Assembly: GCA_964415365.1 (NCBI GenBank)
Contig: CAYPYW010000010.1
Location: 14,805 to 78,804 of the forward strand
Source: Hydromicrobium sp964415365
GTDB lineage: Bacteria; Actinomycetota; Humimicrobiia; Humimicrobiales; Humimicrobiaceae
Length of the DNA: 64,000 nt
Direction of reading: 5' to 3'
Position 1 is the first letter of the stretch, and every line of letters starts with the position of its first letter. The notes below the pieces were generated by a model that worked only from the letters and a program-made list of their open reading frames with translations, had not been told where the DNA came from and ran no database searches. The position numbers and the translations under genes are program-made. Below are positions 24,724-33,529 of this stretch, piece after piece.

Positions 24724-25425
24724 ATGTTAAAAATAGATGTTATAACAATTTTCCCAAAAATATTTGATAGTATTATTGAATTTGGGGTTATAAAGGAAGC
24801 TTTTAAAAAAGGTATCTGCCGGTTAAATGTCTATAATTTAAGAGATTTTTCCAGTTATAAGCATGGAAAAGTTGATGATAGACCTTATGGCGGAGGTCCG
24901 GGCATGGTACTTATGCCAGAGCCAATAGACAACGCCATTGTTTTTATTAGGAAGAAGAACAAGATTAAAAATAAGGAAAGACAAAAGGTAGTGCTGCTTT
25001 CTCCCCAGGGAGAAAAGCTGGATCAGAATAAGTTAAAATATATGGCAGGTCTTGAAAATATAATACTTGTTTGTGGAAGGTATGAGGGGGTTGACGAAAG
25101 GGTAATAGACTCTCTGATAGATCTTGAGATTTCTATAGGTGATTATGTGCTCACTGGTGGAGAAATTCCGGCAATGGTTATAATAGATGGGGTGATAAGA
25201 TTATTCCCTGGTGTGGTTGGAAAAGAAGAATCTTTAAAATCGGAATCTTTTGAAAAAAACCTGCTTGATTATCCCCAGTATACAAGGCCACCGGTTTTTA
25301 AAGGGCTGGCCGCTCCGGAAATTCTTTTGAGCGGAAACCATAAAAATATAAAGAAATGGAGAAAAGAAAAGTCAATGGAAATAACCAGAATAAGAAGACC
25401 GGATTTATTTGACAAAGATAGTTAA
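24724..25425 (+). CDS. trmD: tRNA (guanine-37-N1)-methyltransferase TrmD
   Basis: A 233-residue SPOUT-class methyltransferase protecting the reading frame at G37. Visible family motifs: DDRPYGGGPGM, CGRYEGVDERV and the trefoil-knot SAM loop IGDYVLTGGE. A TATAAT sequence lies about 19 bases before the ATG, with no Shine-Dalgarno sequence. That hints at a very short leader in addition to read-through from rimM. Confidence 0.96.
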   Translation: MLKIDVITIFPKIFDSIIEFGVIKEAFKKGICRLNVYNLRDFSSYKHGKVDDRPYGGGPGMVLMPEPIDNAIVFIRKKNKIKNKERQKVVLLSPQGEKLDQNKLKYMAGLENIILVCGRYEGVDERVIDSLIDLEISIGDYVLTGGEIPAMVIIDGVIRLFPGVVGKEESLKSESFEKNLLDYPQYTRPPVFKGLAAPEILLSGNHKNIKKWRKEKSMEITRIRRPDLFDKDS

Positions 25426-25483
25426 ATTAATTATATTTGTTTGGTTCTTATTAGAATGAAAAAGAGATAGGTTGGAGAATAAA

Positions 25484-25825
25484 ATGAATAAACTGGATAA
25501 AATAGAAAGTAAATATGTAAAAACTGATATACCTGAATTTGGTCCCGGGGATAAAGTGAAGGTCAGGATAAAAATTAGCGAAGAAAATAAGGACAGAATT
25601 CAGGTCCTTGAAGGAATTGTAATAGGAATTAAAGGCTCCGGAATTGGTAAAACATTTACGGTAAGAAAGATCTCTTTTAACAATGTAGGTGTTGAGAGGA
25701 CATTCCTTCTAAATTCGCCTGTAATCCAATCTATTGAGAGGGTCGGTGAAGGCCTGACAAGAAGAGCTAAACTATATTATCTCAGGGATAAAATCGGTAA
25801 AAAATCAAAAATCAAGTTTAAATAA
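25484..25825 (+). CDS. rplS: 50S ribosomal protein L19
   Basis: A 113-residue L19 with the conserved core FGPGDKVKVRIKI and the C-terminal GKKSKIKFK. ATG 25484 lies six bases after GGAG. The longer TTG start at 25472 would swallow that site and is less likely. Confidence 0.96.
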   Translation: MNKLDKIESKYVKTDIPEFGPGDKVKVRIKISEENKDRIQVLEGIVIGIKGSGIGKTFTVRKISFNNVGVERTFLLNSPVIQSIERVGEGLTRRAKLYYLRDKIGKKSKIKFK

Positions 25826-25857
25826 ATAAGTGTGCAACCATTTAACTTTTTATATTA

Positions 25858-26400
25858 ATGCCTCTTGAAAATAAACAGGTTAACACCAGAAATAGAAGAA
25901 TTTTTAAGGAATTTTTGGTGTACGTCATTATCATTTTAGCAGCAGTAATATCAGCCACTTTGATTAGAATTTTTATATTTGAACCTTTCATTGTTCCCAC
26001 ACCTTCAATGGAGCCAAAATTGCAAGTTGGAGATAAAGTAATAATTAATAAGCTGGCTTATAAATTCGGTTCCGCAAAAAGAGGAGATATTGTAGCATTT
26101 CATTCTCCGATAGAAGAAAAAGATCTGGTTAAAAGGGCTATTGCTATAGAGGGGGATGAAATTGTTCTAACCACTGAAGGTGAGATTTTTATAAATGGCG
26201 AAAAAATCGTTGAAAATTATCTACCGGGCGATCAAAATATATCCTATATCAATCAAACTGTGGTTGTCGGTGAAAATGAAGTATTCGTAATGGGAGATAA
26301 TAGAAATAATAGTTTTGACAGCAGGTTTTTTGGGACGATTTCAGAGGATGATATATTCGGGAAATTTGTAATAATTTACTGGCCTCCATCCAGGTGGTAA
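25858..26400 (+). CDS. lepB: Signal peptidase I
   Basis: A membrane serine protease that removes signal peptides. One membrane anchor lies at about residues 18-40. The catalytic Ser50 is in VPTPSMEP and the general-base Lys92 in VKRAIAIEGD. GDNRNNSFDSR (box E) is present. It has 180 residues, typical of the Gram-positive type. There is no Shine-Dalgarno sequence before the ATG. Confidence 0.96.
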   Translation: MPLENKQVNTRNRRIFKEFLVYVIIILAAVISATLIRIFIFEPFIVPTPSMEPKLQVGDKVIINKLAYKFGSAKRGDIVAFHSPIEEKDLVKRAIAIEGDEIVLTTEGEIFINGEKIVENYLPGDQNISYINQTVVVGENEVFVMGDNRNNSFDSRFFGTISEDDIFGKFVIIYWPPSRW

Positions 26401-26413
26401 TTTTTCCAGCGGT

Positions 26414-27037
26414 ATGGAATTTAAGGAAATAAAGAGATTGGTGGATTTGTGCAGGTATGAGGATGATCTGCATATTGCGGGCTATGAAAAAGTAGCCGGA
26501 GTCGATGAAGTAGGGAGGGGATCACTGGCTGGTCCTCTGGTTGCCGCGGCAGTTATTCTGGATAAGAAAAAGCTGATAATAGAAGATATAAATGATTCCA
26601 AGAAACTAACTGCAGAGAAAAGGAAATATGTTTTTAAAAAGGTAATTAAAAGTTGCCTGTGCTGGTCTGTAGTTAAAATCCCCCCCGATGAAATTGATAG
26701 GCTTTCAATAACAAAAGCTAATGCAATTGCATTTAGAAAGGCAATTAACAGCTTAAAAATAAAGCCGGATATTATTTTATCAGATCATATTAGTACGAAT
26801 CTTGGTATTAAATATTTACCTATTGTCAATGGTGACCAACTCAGTATCTCTGTTGCTGCTGCCTCAATAATTGCCAAAGTGATCAGAGATCAAATAATGT
26901 TTAAGTTCTCCAGGTATTATCCTGAGTATGGATTTGAACATAATAAGGGTTATGGCACCGTAAAACATTTGAAATCACTTCAAAAATATGGGCCGACACT
27001 TATTCATAGAGTATCTTTCAGAGGTGTTTTAAGTTAA
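26414..27037 (+). CDS. rnhB: Ribonuclease HII
   Basis: The product cleaves the RNA strand at ribonucleotides embedded in DNA. It has 207 residues. The signature GVDEVGRGSLAGP (Asp31, Glu32) and further acidic residues are present, and NHKGYGT-type motif appears as HNKGYGTVKHL. It precedes yraN, the usual order. Confidence 0.95.
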   Translation: MEFKEIKRLVDLCRYEDDLHIAGYEKVAGVDEVGRGSLAGPLVAAAVILDKKKLIIEDINDSKKLTAEKRKYVFKKVIKSCLCWSVVKIPPDEIDRLSITKANAIAFRKAINSLKIKPDIILSDHISTNLGIKYLPIVNGDQLSISVAAASIIAKVIRDQIMFKFSRYYPEYGFEHNKGYGTVKHLKSLQKYGPTLIHRVSFRGVLS

Positions 27038-27467
27038 TAGTTTTAACAAAAAAATCGTAGGAAGAGCAGGGGAACTTATTGCCCGGAAATACCTGGAAGA
27101 AAAAGGATATTTTATCTTAGAAAGAAATTACAGGAATAAGTACGGCGAAATAGATATAATAGCCAGGAAGGGCAGGAATTTAATTTTTGTGGAGGTTAAA
27201 ACCAGGACCAGTCTGGAATATGGATATCCACTGGAGGCTATTAATAAATTAAAAGCTATAAGAATAAAAAAATTAGCCAGTTTATATATTGCCACTGGTA
27301 AACTCTCGGCATTTGATCCCAGCTTTGATGTTATTTCTATAATCACAAGTAGTAGTTTTATTAAGGAATTAGCAGGGAAAGAAGATGCTCTGCAAAAAAT
27401 AATCTTATCAAGTACCCTGAAGGATAATAAGAATCTGAAGATTGAACATATAGAGAACGCTTTTTAG
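27033..27467 (+). CDS. yraN: YraN/UPF0102-family endonuclease-like protein without a canonical start codon
   Basis: The translated frame from about 27033 gives the family pattern: GRAGELIARKYLEEKGY, then GEIDIIARKGRNLIFVEVKTR, which carries the E..D..ExK nuclease motif. YraN proteins resemble Holliday-junction resolvases; function is unproven. The first in-frame ATG/GTG/TTG after the upstream stop at 27030 is GTG 27189, which would delete half the domain. A good GAGGTG (27021-27026) inside rnhB precedes GTT at 27033 by six bases, so a rare start (GTT 27033 or ATC 27054) or a sequence error is implied. The C-terminus has about 25 extra residues. Confidence 0.8.
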   Translation, partial: VNSFNKKIVGRAGELIARKYLEEKGYFILERNYRNKYGEIDIIARKGRNLIFVEVKTRTSLEYGYPLEAINKLKAIRIKKLASLYIATGKLSAFDPSFDVISIITSSSFIKELAGKEDALQKIILSSTLKDNKNLKIEHIENAF

Positions 27468-27492
27468 AAAAGTTAATCTGAGAGCCCTGTAT

Positions 27493-27521
27493 TTGACGCA
27501 AAAAGAGCCCTAAAATATAAT
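27493..27521 (+). promoter_or_regulatory. Sigma-70-type promoter for the HD-GYP gene
   Basis: TTGACG (27493-27498), 17-base spacer, TATAAT (27516-27521). It leaves a leader of about 90 bases before the ATG at 27617. Confidence 0.7.
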
Positions 27522-27616
27522 ATCAATAGTTGGTATAAGTATTTATTATATTGTTGTAATATAATTAACATTGAAGGAATACCTAATATTTTTGTAGGCT
27601 ATTTTAAAAAAAATTT

Positions 27617-29632
27617 ATGATGATAGTAAAAGAAGTTATAAAAAGTAAAACCAGTAATGATAAGATACAGCAGAAATTGGAAGATCTCGAACTTCTGAAT
27701 TCTGTAAATATTGCTGTGAACCGTGGTGATAGTTTAAGTAAAATAATTGAACTTGTATCTGTAAAGGCCAGAAAGTTGTTTTCAGGTTTTGGAACAACTG
27801 TATATCTTCTAAGCGAAGATAAAAAGTATCTGGCAATTCGAAAACTTAATCTTCCGTCAGCAGTAGAAAAAAGGATAGAAAGTTTAATTGGGTTAAAAAT
27901 ATCCACGATAAAAATTCTCATTAAGAAGGGGGGTCGTTATTATAGGGCACTCAAAGAAAAAAAACCGCAAATTATAAATGATGCTGTTGAAATAAAAGAA
28001 CTGTTGTGGGAATTGACTGAGACCATACCCGAAGATCAAAAAGCAGTAAAGGCAATGATTAAAAAACTTATGCCGGCAATTTATAAGATTCTGGGTATAA
28101 AGTCGGTTATGATTGTTCCGCTTGTTACGGGAGGCAGGGTTTTAGGGATGCTGGATATTTCTGGAAGGAAGCCTTTTACAAGTTTTGATCTGGAGAGAAT
28201 TAGTACTATTTCGGGACAGCTGGCTATTGCAATTAATAGAAAGCAAACAGAGGATGAGATAAGATCTATATTTGAAGAAATAAGGACAAGTGAAAACAGG
28301 TTTAAAAAATTATTCGAGCATATGAGCAGTGGCGTGGCAGTATATGAGGCTGTAGATGATGGAAGTGATTTTATCTTCAAAGATCTCAATAGAGCTGCGG
28401 AAAAGATAGATAGAGTTAAGAGAAAGGACATTATAGGTAAGAGTGTTCTGAAAGTTTTTCCAGGAGTAAAAGATTTTGGAGTTTTTGATGTTTTTAGGAG
28501 AGTGTATAAGACCGGTAGACCTGAAAAATACCCTATTTCTTTTTATGAGGATAACAGAATTTCGGGCTGGAGGCGTAATTATGTTTATAAGCTGCCTTCA
28601 GGGGAAATAGTAGCTGTTTATGATGATATAACCAGACAAAAAGAGGCGGAAGAATCATTAAGAATCAGTGAAGAGTTCAGTTCAAGTTTGATGGAAAATT
28701 CTTCCAGTCCTATTATGGTGGTGAATGCAGACATGTCCATAAGGTATGTAAACCCCGCACTGAAAAATTTAGTTGGTTTAAAATCAAGTGAAATTTTAGA
28801 TAAGAAACCGCCTTATCCGTGGTGGCCTGGAGAATTTAAGACTAAATATATCAGGGAATTTAAAATAGTTTTAAGGAAGGGTTGCAGAAGGCGTGAGCTG
28901 CTTTTTAATAATAAGATGGGAGAAAAGTTCTGGGTTGAAGTTGATGGGAAGCCTGTATCCAGGAGCGGAGAGCTAAAATATTTGATAATAAATTGGTTTG
29001 ATGTAACTGACCGTAAGATAATAGAGGATAATTTAAAAATAAGTTATAACAAACTGCAGAAAATGCTGGAAGGTACTATAGGTACATTAGCGACAATAGT
29101 GGAGACAAAGGATCCTTATACCTCCGGTCATCAAAAAAGAGTATCCAAACTGGCTGTAGCTATTTCAAGGGAACTTGGCCTGGAGGATAAAGTAATTGAA
29201 TGTATAAGGACAGCGGCAGAGATTCATGACATAGGGAAAATAAATATACCTGCTTCAATTTTGACAAAACCTGGGAGATTATCGGATATAGAGTATGATA
29301 TGATTAAAACCCATCCCCAGTTAGGTTACGATATGATTAATAAGATAGATTTTCCTACGCCCATTGCGGAGATTATACTCCAACATCATGAAAAACTGGA
29401 CGGTTCAGGGTATCCCAGGGGTTTAAAAGGAAAAGATATAATGCTTGAGGCTAAAATATTGGCTGTAGCTGATATAGTGGAGGCTATGTCATCTTACAGG
29501 CCATACCGTCCTGCTCTGGGGCCAGGTATAGCAATCAAAGAAATTAGAAAAAATAGGGGTAAATTATATGACCCCAGGATCGTGGATATCTGTATTAAAA
29601 TTATTACCAAGAAAGGTTTTAAATTCAACTGA
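27617..29632 (+). CDS. GAF-PAS-PAS-HD-GYP protein, probable cyclic-di-GMP phosphodiesterase
   Basis: A 671-residue cytoplasmic signalling protein. Residues about 20-205 are a GAF-like sensor (SVMIVPLVTGGRVLGML, then the exit helix). PAS domains lie at about 230-345 and 350-475. The HD-GYP domain covers about 480-665 with AAEIHDIGKINIP (His/Asp near 536-537), HPQLGYDMI, HHEKLDGSGYPRGL (GYP near 597) and ADIVEAM. All HD-GYP metal ligands that I can check are present. HD-GYP enzymes hydrolyse c-di-GMP. No transmembrane segment or GGDEF partner is present here. It has its own promoter and is not part of the neighbouring housekeeping operons. Confidence 0.88.
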   Translation: MMIVKEVIKSKTSNDKIQQKLEDLELLNSVNIAVNRGDSLSKIIELVSVKARKLFSGFGTTVYLLSEDKKYLAIRKLNLPSAVEKRIESLIGLKISTIKILIKKGGRYYRALKEKKPQIINDAVEIKELLWELTETIPEDQKAVKAMIKKLMPAIYKILGIKSVMIVPLVTGGRVLGMLDISGRKPFTSFDLERISTISGQLAIAINRKQTEDEIRSIFEEIRTSENRFKKLFEHMSSGVAVYEAVDDGSDFIFKDLNRAAEKIDRVKRKDIIGKSVLKVFPGVKDFGVFDVFRRVYKTGRPEKYPISFYEDNRISGWRRNYVYKLPSGEIVAVYDDITRQKEAEESLRISEEFSSSLMENSSSPIMVVNADMSIRYVNPALKNLVGLKSSEILDKKPPYPWWPGEFKTKYIREFKIVLRKGCRRRELLFNNKMGEKFWVEVDGKPVSRSGELKYLIINWFDVTDRKIIEDNLKISYNKLQKMLEGTIGTLATIVETKDPYTSGHQKRVSKLAVAISRELGLEDKVIECIRTAAEIHDIGKINIPASILTKPGRLSDIEYDMIKTHPQLGYDMINKIDFPTPIAEIILQHHEKLDGSGYPRGLKGKDIMLEAKILAVADIVEAMSSYRPYRPALGPGIAIKEIRKNRGKLYDPRIVDICIKIITKKGFKFN

Positions 29633-29721
29633 TTTTAAAATCTTTACCTTATAATTATTATAGTTATTATAGCTAAAGACCTTTATCATCAATGAGACAA
29701 TTTTTGGAAGGATAAAAGATT

Positions 29722-30276
29722 ATGAAACTTAAATATACGGAGATAGGAGTTTGCGGCCTTTCCTGTCGTCTCTGCCCGGGTTATGTTATGAAGACAAAGA
29801 GCAAGTGTCCTGGCTGTAAAACAGAGTGGCGGCTTGGTGGCCCATGCTCTATTCTGCATTGTGCTGTGAAAAGAAATATAGATTTTTGCGGTGATTGCGA
29901 TGAGAGCAAAACCTGTGCGAAATGGAAAAGACACCGCGAGATGGGAAAGAAGTATGATTCATTTAAATGTTATCAGAAACTTGAAGATGATATTGCTTTT
30001 ATCCAAGAGCATGGCTTAGCTGAATTCAGGAAATCGCAAAAAGTCAGGGAAAAGCTGCTCTGGAAGATGCTTGATGAATTTAATGAAGACCGCTCAAAAA
30101 GTTATTATTGTATTGCTGCAACAGTGTTAGAAGTAGATGAGCTGGAAAAGGCTATAGCGGAAGCCAGAAGCGGTTCTAAGGGTCTTAATATAAAAGAAAA
30201 AGCTAAACTACTTCATTCCATCCTGGATAGAATTGCTGCTGAGAAGAAATACTATTTAAAGTTAAGAAAAAAATAA
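29722..30276 (+). CDS. Cysteine-rich DUF3795-like protein, function unknown
   Basis: A 184-residue protein. Its N-terminal half holds about twelve cysteines in the DUF3795 pattern: GVCGLSCRLCPGY, CPGCK, CSILHC, CGDCDES.TC.KW. The second half is helical and charged. The cysteines suggest zinc or an iron-sulfur site, but no function is established. A GGAAGGA Shine-Dalgarno sequence precedes the ATG. It stands alone between the HD-GYP gene and comM. Such genes are common in anaerobes. Confidence 0.75.
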   Translation: MKLKYTEIGVCGLSCRLCPGYVMKTKSKCPGCKTEWRLGGPCSILHCAVKRNIDFCGDCDESKTCAKWKRHREMGKKYDSFKCYQKLEDDIAFIQEHGLAEFRKSQKVREKLLWKMLDEFNEDRSKSYYCIAATVLEVDELEKAIAEARSGSKGLNIKEKAKLLHSILDRIAAEKKYYLKLRKK

Positions 30277-30338
30277 AAATACCTATACTTATTCTTCTTA
30301 TAATTCACAATTACTTGAGCCTCATACTTATTATGTAA

Positions 30339-30367
30339 TTGACTATATGTGCATTTATGTATATAAT
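30339..30367 (+). promoter_or_regulatory. Strong promoter giving an apparently leaderless comM mRNA
   Basis: TTGACT (30339-30344), 17-base spacer, TATAAT (30362-30367). The comM ATG begins at 30374, only seven bases after the -10, which is where transcription would start. There is no Shine-Dalgarno sequence. Confidence 0.75.
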
Positions 30368-30373
30368 TAATCC

Positions 30374-31915
30374 ATGTTTTTCAAGCTGGACAGTTTCACA
30401 TTAACTGGCATTGATGCTATAAAAGTATCGGTAGAGGTTCACATATCAAGAGGCCTTCCTGAATTTATAATTGTAGGTCTGCCGGGGAAAGCTGTAAATG
30501 AATCAAGACAGAGAGTAAGATCTGCGATCATCAATAGCGGATTTGATTTTCCGGTTAAAAAAATAATTGTAAATCTATCACCAGCGGATATAAAGAAAGA
30601 CGGCTCTTTTTATGACTTACCGATAGCTCTTTCGATTCTTGCAGCCAGCGGCCAGATTAAATGTAATATCTCTAAAGAATCATGTTTTGTAGGAGAACTG
30701 TCATTGGATGGAAGTGTAAATCCGGTGAAAGGTTTAATTTCTATGGCGGAGGAAGTGCGGAATATAGGTAAGAAATTCTTTTTCGTACCCCTCAAAATTG
30801 CGAGTCAGGCTTCTTTTATTTCCGGTGTAAATATAGTGGCGTGCAAAAATCTATCCGAAGCTGTAGAAGCTCTCTCCGGCAAAGAACAAACAGAAAAATT
30901 TATATGCGAGGATAAAAATATTTCAAATGTAGGGAATCATTACAATTTTGATTTTAAGGATGTGAAAGGTCAACTCAGGGCGAAGAGAGCACTGGAAATA
31001 GCCGTAAGCGGGAGACATAATATCCTGCTGGTCGGCCCTCCGGGTAGCGGTAAAACTATGCTTGCTCAGAGAGCTGTTACTATAATGCCGGACTTAAGCC
31101 TGGAGGAGTGTATTGAAGTTACTAAGGTCTATAGTTTATACGAAAAGTATACCAGTCATTTAATACAGGAAAGACCGTTTAGAAGTCCTCATCACACCAT
31201 AAGCAGAGCAGGACTTATCGGAGGAGGTATCAGTCCAAGACCCGGTGAAATCAGTCTTGCTCATAAGGGCCTGCTGTTTTTGGACGAGTTTTCACAGTTT
31301 CCCAAAAATTTTATAGAGGATTTGAGACAGCCTCTGGAAGATAAAAAAGTAATTATCACGCGGAACCATCTTTCCTATAGTTTTCCCTGCAGTTTCATGT
31401 TAATAGTAGCTACCAATCCCTGTTATTGCGGGTATTTTGGGGATGAAAGAAGAAAATGTATTTGCAGTCAGAGAGAAATACAAAAATTCTGGAAGAAAAT
31501 GTCTGGTCCTGTTATGGACAGAATTGATATGAGGGTCACTGTTGCCAGGCTTCCGGAAAGCAGTTTCATAAAAACTGAGTGCGGTGAGAGTTCAAATCAG
31601 GTAAAGAACCGTATCAGGAAATGCGTAAATGTGCAGAAATCGCGGTTCGGGCACGAAAATATCAACTACAATTCTGAAATTGGAATAAATATTGTTAATA
31701 AGTGGTTAAAAGGTAATAAGAGCGTAAGGGATTTAATATATACAATTTCAGGAAAATATAATCTAACAGCTAGGGGCATGGTAAGTATCTTAAAAGTTTC
31801 CCGGACTATAGCTGATCTTGAGGAAAGTAACACTATTGAAGAGCGTCATATTATCGAAGCTGTTCATTACAGGGTTGGTTGTGATAATAATCAGAGCAGC
31901 AGTTTTCTTATATGA
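30374..31915 (+). CDS. comM: YifB/ComM-family Mg-chelatase-like AAA+ ATPase
   Basis: A 513-residue protein. The N-terminal LonC-like domain (GLPGKAVNESRQRVRSA, NLSPADIKKDGS) is followed by the AAA+ core with Walker A GPPGSGKTM (about 221) and Walker B LLFLDEF, then the Mg-chelatase C-terminal domain. ComM is a branch-migration helicase for integrating transformed DNA. dprA overlaps its stop by four bases (ATGA), so the two form a natural-transformation pair. The ATG coincides with the predicted transcription start. Confidence 0.93.
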   Translation: MFFKLDSFTLTGIDAIKVSVEVHISRGLPEFIIVGLPGKAVNESRQRVRSAIINSGFDFPVKKIIVNLSPADIKKDGSFYDLPIALSILAASGQIKCNISKESCFVGELSLDGSVNPVKGLISMAEEVRNIGKKFFFVPLKIASQASFISGVNIVACKNLSEAVEALSGKEQTEKFICEDKNISNVGNHYNFDFKDVKGQLRAKRALEIAVSGRHNILLVGPPGSGKTMLAQRAVTIMPDLSLEECIEVTKVYSLYEKYTSHLIQERPFRSPHHTISRAGLIGGGISPRPGEISLAHKGLLFLDEFSQFPKNFIEDLRQPLEDKKVIITRNHLSYSFPCSFMLIVATNPCYCGYFGDERRKCICSQREIQKFWKKMSGPVMDRIDMRVTVARLPESSFIKTECGESSNQVKNRIRKCVNVQKSRFGHENINYNSEIGINIVNKWLKGNKSVRDLIYTISGKYNLTARGMVSILKVSRTIADLEESNTIEERHIIEAVHYRVGCDNNQSSSFLI

Positions 31916-33048
31916 AAATCAGAAATGGAGAAAAAATATTATATATACTGGTTGAGAAAAAAGTTAAGCCTATGAGGTTTATAAGTGTATACAGGAACAA
32001 TAACGGTGATATAAATAAAACTCTGGATTACTTTTTGAGACACGAGAATTTAAAGCTGAATTATGGTGGAACAAACGGAGAGAATCATAATCATATGGGT
32101 AGCAGCGGGAACTGTTACCAAAAGGTTATTGATTTCATTTTAAAAAATGAAGTGGGTTTGCTTGATATTGGCGAGGATAGCTATCCAAAAATATTAAGAC
32201 AGATATATCTGCCTCCTCCCATATTATTTTTTAAAGGTAATAAAATAAAAGAAACAAAATTTTGTGTTGCCATTGTAGGCAGCAGAAAGTGTACTGCTTA
32301 TGGACGTGAGGCAGCCGGGTATATAAGCAGAAATTTATCGGAAATCGGGATGACAGTTGTTAGCGGTATGGCAATAGGGGTCGATAGTTATGCCCATAAA
32401 GCGGCATTAGAGGGAAAGGGTGGAAGTATCGGGGTGCTGGGATGCGGTATTGATATCGTTTATCCGCCCGAGAATAAGTTTTTATATGAGGATATACTTC
32501 TGGACGGCAGTATAATAACTGAATTTCTTCCAAAAACTCCACCGCTTAAAAGTAATTTTCCGGTCAGAAATAGAATAATCAGTGGCCTTTGCAGAGGAGT
32601 TATAGTTGTGGAGGCAGGAGAAAAAAGTGGAGCAGTAATAACCTGCAAGATGGCACTCAGACAAAACAGGGAAGTATTCGCAGTTCCAGGCAATATTTTT
32701 AATCCAATGAGCAGAGGGTGTCATAAGCTAATTAAAAATGGTGCGAAGCTGGTAGAATGTGTTGATGATGTACTGGAGGAGTTTTCTCAGTATTATAAGG
32801 GAGATTTGAGGTTATATGGAAACCATGACAATGCCGACAACAAGGGATCTAACAACAGACATGATTCAGAGCTTCAGGGCTGTGAACTCAAGATATATGA
32901 GTTTATTGGATACAAACCAAAAAGTATGGAAGAGATAGTAAGATATTCAGGAATGGAGGTCAAAGAAGTCCTGAGGATATTGACCTCCCTTGAGATGAAG
33001 CAACTGATCAGTGAAGATAGTTTTAATAAATATAGTAGATTATTTTAA
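31912..33048 (+). CDS. dprA: DNA-processing protein DprA
   Basis: A RecA loader onto incoming single-stranded DNA. The Rossmann core is clear: VGSRKCTAYGREAA, VSGMAIGVDSYAHKAAL, VFAVPGNIFNPMSRGCHKLI. It is preceded by a short, divergent N-terminal region of about 100 residues and followed by a C-terminal winged-helix (DML1-like) domain (about 320-378). It has 378 residues and is translationally coupled to comM. Confidence 0.95.
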   Translation: MKIRNGEKILYILVEKKVKPMRFISVYRNNNGDINKTLDYFLRHENLKLNYGGTNGENHNHMGSSGNCYQKVIDFILKNEVGLLDIGEDSYPKILRQIYLPPPILFFKGNKIKETKFCVAIVGSRKCTAYGREAAGYISRNLSEIGMTVVSGMAIGVDSYAHKAALEGKGGSIGVLGCGIDIVYPPENKFLYEDILLDGSIITEFLPKTPPLKSNFPVRNRIISGLCRGVIVVEAGEKSGAVITCKMALRQNREVFAVPGNIFNPMSRGCHKLIKNGAKLVECVDDVLEEFSQYYKGDLRLYGNHDNADNKGSNNRHDSELQGCELKIYEFIGYKPKSMEEIVRYSGMEVKEVLRILTSLEMKQLISEDSFNKYSRLF

Positions 33049-33104
33049 ATTTTGTTATTAAAATAGTAATATATTTTTATTGGAATCAGGCAGGGAGTAT
33101 AAAA

Positions 33105-33527
33105 ATGGCGTTATTTCGCAGAAAAAAAATTGAAAAACCCAAGAGTCCTCTGGGTTCTGCATTGTATAAGTACGATGATATCCTTAAAAAGGATTTAAAG
33201 AGAGTTTTGGATAGAATAAACACAAAGGGGAAACTCAATCCAGTAAGGGCCAGTATTGTTATCGAGGGTGCTGTTGGTAAGTTTGATGTAATACTTAATG
33301 ACTTATCCAGGGAAAATTTGAAAATTGATTACAGGTCGGACAAAATAAGATATTTAATTATTGATATGATAAATGGGCTAAAAACTTTTTTTAGTGAAGC
33401 AAAAGCCCTTGATTATGATCCGGTAAAAATGGAGGAGAATAAGAAACTTGCTGGAATGAGTGAGGTAGTAAAAATTCGGGAGATTATAAAAGGCAAGATG
33501 AAGGATATCGAGAGTGACTATTTATAA
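33105..33527 (+). CDS. Hypothetical protein between dprA and the Xer recombinase
   Basis: A 140-residue soluble protein I do not recognise. It opens with a basic segment (MALFRRKKIEKPKS) and is predicted mostly helical, with a conserved-looking centre (KLNPVRASIVIEGAVGKFDVIL). No cysteine clusters, membrane segment or signal peptide. It has its own Shine-Dalgarno (AGGGAG) and ends two bases before the recombinase, so the two are cotranscribed. Function cannot be assigned. Confidence 0.7.
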   Translation: MALFRRKKIEKPKSPLGSALYKYDDILKKDLKRVLDRINTKGKLNPVRASIVIEGAVGKFDVILNDLSRENLKIDYRSDKIRYLIIDMINGLKTFFSEAKALDYDPVKMEENKKLAGMSEVVKIREIIKGKMKDIESDYL

Positions 33528-33529
33528 GT

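Noticed and set aside
27522..27616. Riboswitch in the leader of the HD-GYP gene
   Set aside because: Only a short CCTA/TAGG pairing is present, with no features of c-di-GMP or other known riboswitch classes.
29655..29675. Tandem TTATTATA repeat after the HD-GYP gene
   Set aside because: A two-copy AT-rich repeat with no flanking structure; expected by chance in this base composition.
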